Assembly (NCBI GenBank): GCA_022605405.1
Contig: JABYQQ010000012.1
Location: forward strand, 930,001 to 994,000
Direction: 5' to 3'
Source: Earliella scabrosa
Taxonomy: Eukaryota > Basidiomycota > Agaricomycetes > Polyporales > Polyporaceae
Length of the DNA stretch: 64,000 bases
Part shown: piece by piece, positions 56,145 through 64,000 of the stretch
Layout of the letters: each line of letters begins with the position of its first letter
How positions within the stretch are numbered: position 1 is the first letter of the stretch
The notes under the pieces: generated by a model
Database searches by the model: none
The model's input: only the letters and a program-made list of their open reading frames with translations
What the model was told of the DNA's origin: nothing
Translations under genes and position numbers: made by a program

Positions 56145-57305
56145 TGAGCATGATGATCCAAGATTTGGTCCTGCGAGAATCGTCGTCGACGATTGGTCTC
56201 ATGATCCCTGACCACGACATGTCGCTGCTTTATCAAGAAGACACCTCCGTCTTGGGCCGACATAATTTTTGGGTATCCAATGCTGTCTGTCTCCGGCATC
56301 GCCGACACCACTCTGATCACCGACAATGTGTCGTACAGGACCGTTCATCGTTCATCTCAACTCCGGATTGCATGCTCCCTGTCAATGCTCTCGTCTGTGC
56401 CTGAATTCCACACGTTGAATGCGGGGCCCCTTTCTCCATTGACCTCAACATCCCTGAAACACGATGTCCTATTTACTAACCATCCAATCTCCCCAGGGTC
56501 ACTCCGATCATCCCTCTCACCGACCCGTCCTTGCTGCTACATCGAGTCTATAACGTCTCGCCACTGTCGACTTCGTGCGTCATCCACGATGCCTCCAAGA
56601 TCGGCCAGCACTCGCGGAGTGAGCTCATTGCTGCCGTCCACGCCCGACGTGCTCTGATGACGTGCTTGACAGTCTGTAGCCTCCCAGATGCGCCGCACCA
56701 CTGGCACCGGCCTGAGACAATGGTCCCGCAGGATGCGGGAAAGAATTGCTACGGTTTGTCATCTATCGGTGCCGCGCCTCACGTCACTCATTCCTTGTTA
56801 GGGACAGGATCGCCACTGCGTCGCAGCAGTTCTATACCCTGTCGCGGGATCGCGATCTCGCATTATCCGTCTCACAGTAGCCATTGAAGAGGATGATGAT
56901 CCATGTGCCACCGGGTGGGCCGACGACGTTGAGACACGGCACTGGTTCCCCCACGGGACCCTTTCGTGTCGGTTTGACTTCGTCCCGGGCACCACGTTCG
57001 CCCTCGACAACCACTACACTGTCCTCACTGCACGCGACCAATACAACGCCCCCCCCAACCTTTCAATACAGAGACTATGGGGTCTGCACGTTAAAGGCAA
57101 CGTCCTTGTACTCCGTCACTCCTCGCGGCGGCCTATGAGGGTGACAAATATCTCCCCGCTGGAGAGGCCCCTTGTCGACCTCATGATCTCCCGGCACGTT
57201 CATCCCTCCGCGCTCTCCGGTGTTGCTCACTAACGAAGCCTGCTTGACAGGATGCTTCGCTACACTTTCACAGACGAACTGGCGGAGGAGGAGGAGGAGG
57301 AGGAG

Positions 57306-57341
<36 letters not shown>

Positions 57342-57373
57342 GATCAGGTCGACACCAGAGAGAACGACTATGA
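56145..57373 (+). CDS. Hypothetical protein with Gly/Arg-repeat tail; 5' exons uncertain
   Basis: The best-supported part is one long exon up to 57197 (VAAVLYPVAG, LTVAIEEDDDPCATGWADDV, HWFPHGTLSCRFDFVPGTTF, VHVKGNVLVLRHSSRRPMRV). It ends at a GTTCAT donor. After a 53-bp intron with a clear CTAAC branch point, the exon from 57251 reads, in the phase-consistent frame, a run of glycines then alternating Arg-Gly and ends RHQRERL at 57373. In the neighbouring frame the same (GAG)n/(GACGAG)n tract would code an acidic tail. Upstream pieces (SLLLHRVYNVSPLSTSCVIH, GQHSRSELIAAVHARRALM) look coding, but their junctions are unclear. Family not recognised. Start at 56145 is a guess. Confidence 0.55.
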
Positions 57374-57910
57374 ATACGCGTGATCGCTCATTCTACCCAG
57401 ATAACTCGCGTTCCGACAGTTAACATGACGCGTGCACGTAGCGATCTTGTCCGAACCTAATCCACAAGTACGAGAAGAGCCACCAACGCCCTGCACTTGC
57501 TGGCCGGTGAAGACTGAACCCAAATGGCCCGAACCGGACCGGATCCATCAGAGCGATCCTGGCTACCGGGCGCCTAATAGCCGTCTGTCCATTCCTGACT
57601 ACCGATCTCGACATGCAGATAGTGATCTATCCGGAACACGTCTGTCGGCCCTTGTCAGAGGACCGCTCGAAGCTGGAGCCAAACCCTTCCCGAGCTACTG
57701 TCAATCCGGACCCTGTCCGTACACACAACATCAGATCGGTCCACCGTTCACTGGATGATCTCCAATCCATCCACCGCGCTCGTCAACGACCTCGTTCATC
57801 AATCAGTATGATCTCGGTCTCGCCGCCTACTCGTGTCCTTTATGACTGACGTGGACGCGTTCTTCCCAGCATGCCCAGACATATTACGCGCGCCCCCCCC
57901 CCTCAGCGCA
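57374..57910. other. Intergenic region upstream of the RNR large-subunit gene
   Basis: About 540 bp with no supported frame. It leads into the TATA box at 57911. Confidence 0.5.
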
Positions 57911-57918
57911 TATAAATA
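57911..57918 (+). promoter_or_regulatory. TATA box of the RNR large-subunit-like gene
   Basis: TATAAATA lies 47 bp before the ATG at 57958. Confidence 0.6.
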
Positions 57919-57957
57919 CGTGAGGTAGATCCACGGTCTGGGGTATTCAACACGACG

Positions 57958-60900
57958 ATGTCGACGACTGCTTTAGTACTCAAACGCGGTGAGCATGTCG
58001 TATGATGTTGCACCTCCTCTCACTCATGTTTTGCACGTAACTGTCAGATGGGTACGTGCGAGTTCCGCACTCAGTGCTAGGCTGTTGCTGAGTGCAAATC
58101 CCAGGCGCCTTCAGCCCCTGCTTCCTGCGAAAGTAAGCGTCCCCCCCTTCCGTCCCGTCTCATGACTAATACGCCCTACCAGCTCCGTCATTTTATCAAG
58201 CTTGTGTGTCCTCTAGTCGCGTCAATATTGCCCTTCGCTCACGGCACCCCAACATGTCAGCTTTCCTGGGACCTGGATGTGGCAGGTAACAACGTAGACA
58301 AGTAAGCATGTGGTCCGACAACTAGACAGGTTCGGTGCTCACGTTTGCATCTCCCCAGCCTCGTGAGCAACATACTAGCAACCGTCACGACGCAGATCAG
58401 CTCGGCAAACCTTCAGGTTTGTCATGTCTCTGTCTGCTTCTCCTGACCTGACGGATTCTCGTAGGCCCACGCTGCGACTACGATTGCTGCCATGTCATCC
58501 ACGCACCCCGACTACTCCATGCTCGCCGGGCGCACCTTTGCTGTTTACTTACACAAGCTCATCGATAAGTCGTTCAGCGAATGGGTTACTGACTACGGCA
58601 CCGGTGAGAGGGTTTTCGAACAACTCGCATTGCCCCTCCTTCGACTAAACCCCCATCAGGGCCGTCTGCATTGCTAGACCCCATCCTTGTCGACGCCGTT
58701 GCCCGCCATGGGTCTGACCTGGACTCCGCGATTGTCCACTCCCGAGACTTCAACTTCACGTAGTACGTCTACATCCCGTCGCGTCTGTCACAACCGCTGA
58801 TTGTTGTCTGGCAGCCGGTCAATCCGGACCCTTGCTACCTCGTACTTGATGAGGCACCAGGGGAGAATTATCGAGCGGCCGCAATTTTTGTACATGCGGG
58901 TTGCGATCGCGCTCCACCCAGACAACCTTCCACTGATTCTCGAGACGTATCACGCGCTATCCCAACAGATGTATACCCACGCAAGCCCGACAATGTTCAA
59001 CGCCGGGACGATGAAGACGGGCCTCGCGTCTTGCTACCTGTACCAGCCGAGTACCGTCAACTACGAGTCGGTCCTAGACGCTGGCTTCGACCTCAGCCAA
59101 TTCTGGATGGCGGATGGCGGAGTCGGTCTGTCACTCGACCGAGTCCCCTCCCAACGGTTCGCATTCGTTGTAGCCTCACCTGAACGGCACCCCACTGATT
59201 GAGCAAGGAGATACAGATGTCTCCCTTCGGCACAGCCAGGGGTGATGCCGCTCGTGAACGTCTACGATAGCCACGCCCGATACACCTCCTTGTGTCGGGG
59301 ACGTCGCCCTTCTGCTGGAACAATTTACCTCTCGATATGGCACGCCGATGTCCTCAACATCATCATCGCCCGTACCAACCGCGCTTCGCAATACAATCGG
59401 TGGTCAAACTTGTTCCCTGCCCTCTGGATCCCTGATGTTTTGTGGGTCATATTCGAGCATCAACACGCTTTGCTCTTCACTCACGCCTATTCCATCAGCA
59501 TGACGCGTCTGCAATCTCATGGTCAGTGGAGTCTCTTTGATCCTGAAGACGTCCCCGATCTACTCGCGCTCCACGGCGCCGCTTTCACACATGCATATGA
59601 GGAGTACGAACGCTCTGTCAAACCCCTTCGGGTCATTCCCGCACGCGACGTATGGGCCACGATTGCGGAGTCCCAGATGGAATCTGGTGCTCCCTTCCTG
59701 TTGTATCAAGATAACATCAACGGTAGTGTCCATCTCATATCCATTCCTTGCTCGTTTGCCAACATCCCAACCCCTTCTCTTCCAGCGAAGAACAACGAAC
59801 GTCACCTCGGTATCATCCGGTCGTCCAACTTGTGCACCGAGATTGTCCAGTTTTCCGCCAAAGGCATCACCGCCGTCTGCACGCTCGCGTCCATCGTCGT
59901 ACCGAAGTGCATTTCCGCAGATGGGACCTTCGATTTTGCGGCACTTCACGCGCTCACCAAACTGGTTGTGCGGAACACGGACAAGCTCGTCGACAACTCT
60001 GCAATGATGGAAGTGCACGTGGACTGCCGTATGTCCGCGGAGGGCACTCGCGCTATCGGCATCGGGGTCCAAGGTCTGGCAGACACGTTCATGGCGCTTC
60101 GGTACCCCTACGACTCAGCGGAAGCTCGACGTCTTAATATCGAGATCTTCGAGACCATCTACCATGCAGCCTTAGACGCCAGCTGTGATCTCGCTCAGGA
60201 AGACGGTCCTTATCCAGTTTGGGACGCTGCCCCCGCTAACGATGGCATCCTGCAGCTCGACATGTGGACCGGTGCGACCCCAACAGGTCGCTGGGACTTC
60301 GCGCGCCTTCGCCAGCGGATCCGCGAACACGGTCTCAGGAACTCCATGCTCACCTGTCAGATGCCTACCGCTTCCACCTCCCAAATCACGGGTCAATCGG
60401 AATCGACGGAACCATACGACAGGTAGGTGCTGTGTACGTCCCTTCAGCCTAATTAGTTGAATCTGCTCCTGTTCTCCAGCAATATCACCACTTTCCGGAT
60501 TCTGAGTGGCGATTTCAGCGAAGTATGCCGACCGCTTGTTCGCGAGCTCACGGCAAAGGGCATTTGGAGCGACAGCCTGCGCGCTGCCATCCTTCGTAAC
60601 CATGGTGAATACGACTCCTCCTGGTTCGCCTCAGTGACTGACATAACTGGTCGCAGGTTCCATCCAGAGCATTCCCGAGATCTCCGACGACATCAAGGCT
60701 ATTTATCGCACCTCGTGGGAGATCGACGCTCAGTCGATTATCGACATGGCTGCTGATCGCGGTCCCTTTATTGATCAAAGCCAATCGATGTCGCTCAATG
60801 TGCTTGCGCCGACCGCGGACAGTTTGGTATGTCCTTGCTATTTAGTCTAGCTGTAAATCTGACGTGCCGTGATAGGCCGACTTGCAAATCCACGCGTGGC

Positions 60901-61124
60901 GTCGAGGCCTCAAGACCGGTTGTTATTATCTCCGCACGCGACCCCTCACCTTCCCCGTCTCCTATGGTGTTCCCGACGCTCCTCCTCCCCCACAGCCCCA
61001 CCCAGCTCCGTACCCGGCCGCGCAGTCCTCGCTGACCCCATCCTCGCCCAATGAGTCCTCTCCATCTCAATCCCCGCCCGGCTCCGTCGTCAGCGCTGCG
61101 GCCTGCGAGCCATGCAGCGCTTGA
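57958..61124 (+). CDS. Ribonucleotide reductase large-subunit paralogue, divergent
   Basis: The first exons join in phase: 57958-57988, a 4-nt exon 58048-58051, 58105-58132, 58183-58301, 58359-58416, 58465-58603, 58660-58762, then from 58815 onward. Together exons 1-3 give the ATP-cone start LVLKRDGRLQP. The catalytic barrel is convincing: LASCYLYQ and AVCTLASI carry the redox cysteines, SSNLCTEIVQF the Asn/Cys/Glu active site, YYLRTRP the radical-transfer tyrosines, and the C-terminus ends ACEPCSA with a CxxC. Substrate-loop motifs MPTAST and GIGVQGLAD are also present. Oddities: the ATP cone is diverged, and the Gly-rich specificity loop after GGVGLSLDRVPSQ is missing or hidden behind an unclear junction (59150-59240). 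A further intron lies at about 59723-59787. It is a paralogue, not the housekeeping RNR1, which should be closer to consensus. Confidence 0.82.
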
Positions 61125-61833
61125 GCTGTCTCCGACATTCGCTCGTTGGCATATACCCTGGTCTCTTGCGATCCGCCTCACTCAGCATCCCGTACCCCGC
61201 ACAAAGGACATTCGCACACGATGAATCATGCCGTCACCGATCTGCATTCGCGGACTCTCGTTCCTGTATAGATAGAGCGCGGACTACGATCTCGCCGTTC
61301 ACGGACCCTCCTCTTTCACGTTTAGTCACAAGATCCCACTCTGGTTGTAGTCCCTGTGAATAGTTCCCTCATGTCTGCGCACAGACGTTCGTAGAGCACT
61401 CCCATTTGAGGCACGACTCGCTGTATTACTTTCTGTATCTTGCATATACCACTATTACATCGAACACTCGGGACTCGGCCCTGTCCTGCCGAGAATTCGC
61501 AGCAACGCCGGCTAAGGAAACGTGGCCAGGTCCGCCCGGAGGGCCCTTACCTATTCACAAGCCGGGAGCGCGTTTGGGGAATGGCTGGACCAACTTGAAG
61601 GCAAGGCAACGACATGAAAAGCCCGAGACATCACTTGTACAAGCCGAATCGTCACAGGAATCTGTACCTCTACCTACTACGATTGGGGCTGTCAGCACCA
61701 AGCCTAGCTCCCTGTAACAGGCATGTAGTCACTCATGACTTCACATGTATTGAATGAGCTTCGTAGCTACAGCGCAGCGTGCGGAAGTCGAGAGATACCA
61801 AATGTGGTGACTACTGAACGCTGTATGCCAATC
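61125..61833. other. Intergenic region, no gene seen
   Basis: About 700 bp lies between two convergent genes. One plus-strand frame (61406-61717) lacks domains and splice support. Confidence 0.5.
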
Positions 61834-62607
61834 CTATGACACAGCTCCGCGAACAGGTTCAACCACTTGTTGCATGAGCATGCGTTGATGCTGCCCTATA
61901 GGTACCTTGAAGGTAACTATCCCCGTCCCATCCCTCACGATGGTGAGGTACGCTCCAGCCGGGACGACCCACTTTTCGGCACCCGCAGGAATCCGGTCGG
62001 GGGTATAACCATAAGACTGCTCCAAGGAAGGAAGGGGGCCTCCAGACATGAACCCTCCAGGCAGGTTCGCCCCCGTAGGGTAGATTGAGTAACGAGGGGG
62101 AAGGTTAACGGCAGCGCGCGTCCTGCGGTCGACGAAATCCAGGCAACATTGGCCGAAATGCTCCATTCCTCCGTCCCACATGCGAACCAGAAGCGCATCG
62201 TTGATGATGACTGTGTGGATGTTGGTGTCGTCTATGCTCGGTTTCACCTAACAAACCCGTTATCAGGGGCCTCCCGGATCAATAACGAGGCTAACTCGCC
62301 CCGACAACGCGAACACCGCCTCGCCGTTGGATATCCTCTGCATTTCGGTTGAAGGTATCGATGTATCGCTGTATTTGCTCTTCGGCGAACCCGGTTTTCC
62401 TCATCAAGGCCCTGAGGTCAGCGTCACTCGTGGGTGTATAGTTCGGGATGCCACGCGACAAGAGTGCATCCGCATAGTACTCTCGTCGTGGTTGAGAAGG
62501 TCCAGAGGAGCCAGATTGCGGTGGGGTCGGGCGAAGAGGCTAGGATATCGATTGTATGTGGGAATTGGAAAAGAATCGTATGATACTCCTTCACTCACTG
62601 ACGACAT
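61834..62607 (-). CDS. Hypothetical protein, about 210 aa
   Basis: The start ATG is at 62607. MSS is spliced over a GTGAGT...CTAG intron to PLRPTPPQSGSSGP, then QPRREYYADALLSRGIPNYT, LRALMRKTGFAEEQIQRYID and FNRNAEDIQRR. A last exon from about 62247 reads IDDTNIHTVIINDALLVRM and ends VVEPVRGAVS. The helical N-terminal module with paired KTGF and QIQRYI helices looks like a small DNA- or protein-binding domain, and the C-terminal part is beta-rich (WVVPAGAYLTIVRDGTGIVT). The donor of the second intron is ambiguous (GTTGTC is phase-compatible). I do not recognise the family. Confidence 0.6.
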
Positions 62608-62878
62608 GTCGAAGTATGTAATACGAACGTTGTGCAAACGAGGGTCTTCGGTCTCGAGAGATGGAGGTCCAAACCAAGTTGAACCAGCATGCGTTTGCGG
62701 CCTTGTCAACCCAGGCCATGCGCGTCTTCTTGGCGGTCGGCACCGTTCCGCCATCACCTCGAGTACTCTAACCGCACCTGTGTCCTGCCGACTCGCCTCG
62801 GGGCATATATCTTCTCAGACTTCTCTCGCACATCGCCTCGGATTTATATCATTGTCGAAAGGAGATTGGACGGACAGG

Positions 62879-63372
62879 ATGGCAGGAGCGAATTATATGG
62901 GCGGGAAGAGGTGCGCGATGCCGCTCATGTTGTGATCTGGGGCGCGTTCATCTCATCTTCCGGACATTTCATCCTTCTCGTGACTGTCGTAATGTATAGG
63001 AACGCTGCGCGCGCCCGCGTCAAGGATGCAACAGGGAAGGCCCAACGAGCGCACTTTGGGAAGAAACGCTTTGAGGTGCTCCAAACCGGCTTGAGCAAGA
63101 GCAGGGCTGTCAAGTCCAACAGCGCGAGGGAGACGGCGTCGAGACTCCCTGAGATATCACTTGCTCATGCCAAACGAAATTTGGAGGGGCCTGCGGCTGA
63201 GTTCGCGATGGGCACGGAATGGCAGAGCCCCAGGATGTCTCCTACAATGTCTGGGACTCTGCGTCGATCACCGTCGGCAGCCTCTCGTCGCTCCAGGGTT
63301 CTACACACTCTCGATGCCGAAAGTCGTGCGTACTCGGCGCATACATCAGCACAATACGCATGTACTGAATAG
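62879..63372 (+). CDS. Small basic hypothetical protein, about 135 aa
   Basis: Exon 62879-62910 codes MAGANYMGGK and is spliced (GTGCGC...ATAG) to an exon from 63000 reading NAARARVKDATGKAQRAHFG, then KKRFEVLQTGLSKSRAVKSN and SLAHAKRNLEGPAAEF before the stop at 63372. The first half is strongly basic and probably helical, suggesting nucleic-acid binding, which is an inference. The 3' half may contain another intron. A decayed relative with the same two-exon layout lies at 25946-26150. Confidence 0.5.
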
Positions 63373-64000
63373 TTATCGTAGCCGCGGCACAGCGCAGTCA
63401 AGTCGAGAAGATCCTCCAGATTCCAGATTTACTGGGTCTATCAGCCACGAGGAAGCATCGTGAACGGATGAGTTCATCACCACTCCCTCGCACGCCCAAA
63501 CATCGCACCACTCGCTCTGACTACGTTAGTCTATAGAGTCATTGCAACGTCCTATTATCTGTGACTAAATGCGATTAATTAGGTTCCTGAGAATGCCCTC
63601 CGGAGTTCCAGTGTGCCGAGGGACTCGGGCATTGCGATGTCTCCTTCCAGCTCGGCAAAGCAACGAGGTACAGCCCGCACTTTCCTGTATGTGCGACCTC
63701 CGAATCAACAGATTACCTTAAGGTTCTTCCAGAAAGCTCAACCATGTACCGCAATGCCTGCCTGGGTCTGACCTCACATTCGTTCCTATGTGCTTCGACA
63801 GCAGTCCTCAGATCAACTTGGACGACTCAGGATACGCAGAACACTGGCCCAGTGCACAATCGCCTATCCTCGATGACGGCACGTCCTCTCATCTCCTCCA
63901 GCCTGCTCGGGTTCCCTTCTATCCTCCTCATGTCAACCCTGCCAGCCCAGTCCTCTCCAACAGTCCGGCTTATCCTGCCACCCTAAATTGGCCAGACCAA
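63373..64000. other. Right end of window, no supported gene
   Basis: About 630 bp without a convincing frame. A plus-strand frame from 63744 to 63986 has no domain and could be the start of a gene that continues, or chance. Confidence 0.4.

Noticed and set aside
57958..61124. Large-DNA-virus origin for the RNR paralogues
   Set aside because: Both genes carry many typical fungal spliceosomal introns and sit among fungal genes; nothing viral lies beside them.

Overview
This window comes from a filamentous basidiomycete, most likely an Agaricomycete and possibly a polypore. Genes are GC-rich and broken by many short spliceosomal introns of about 45-60 bp with GTRNGT donors and CAG/TAG acceptors. 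The families fit as well: a basidiomycete-type P450, an SRPK-like kinase, a MYND-finger protein, MEX67 without an obvious N-terminal RNA-binding domain, a Mim1-type protein and a Helitron. I rebuilt most gene models by hand from splice sites and reading phase. Coordinates run from start codon to stop codon and include introns.

Region 1 (1-25.7 kb) is a tight housekeeping block: the end of an unknown gene, two Myb/SANT-like nuclear proteins on the minus strand, the mRNA exporter MEX67, a large ankyrin-repeat protein, the HOPS subunit VPS39/VAM6, a five-exon Tudor-fold mini-protein of the hypervirulence-associated family, a cytochrome P450, an intron-containing tRNA-Ser(GCU), a Mim1/Tom13-like outer-membrane protein and a DENND6-type Rab GEF.

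Region 2 (25.7-49.7 kb) is accessory and rich in transposons. It holds a Helitron transposase gene whose nuclease domain is split by a 717-bp hAT-type MITE with an 8-bp target duplication. A second, 384-bp hAT-type MITE sits in an AT-rich gene desert. Around these lie a divergent ribonucleotide reductase small subunit, an acidic small protein, a MYND-finger protein, an SRPK-like kinase and three members of one F-box-like plus nucleotidyltransferase-like family. Only the third of these keeps the acidic catalytic triad.

Region 3 (49.7-64 kb) holds a regulator with both a Zn2Cys6-spaced cluster and a GATA finger around a Ser/Gly/Tyr-rich low-complexity domain, then two lineage-type hypothetical genes, a divergent ribonucleotide reductase large subunit with a predicted 4-nt microexon, and two small hypotheticals. 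One of these has a decayed relative at 26 kb.

The most unusual content is the pairing of diverged RNR subunits, the F-box/NTase-like paralogues with active-site loss in two of three copies, and the double-zinc-finger regulator. Whether RNR, NTase and kinase genes work together is not shown by the sequence. Their shared neighbourhood, and TATA boxes about 40 bp before several start codons, only make it a testable idea.
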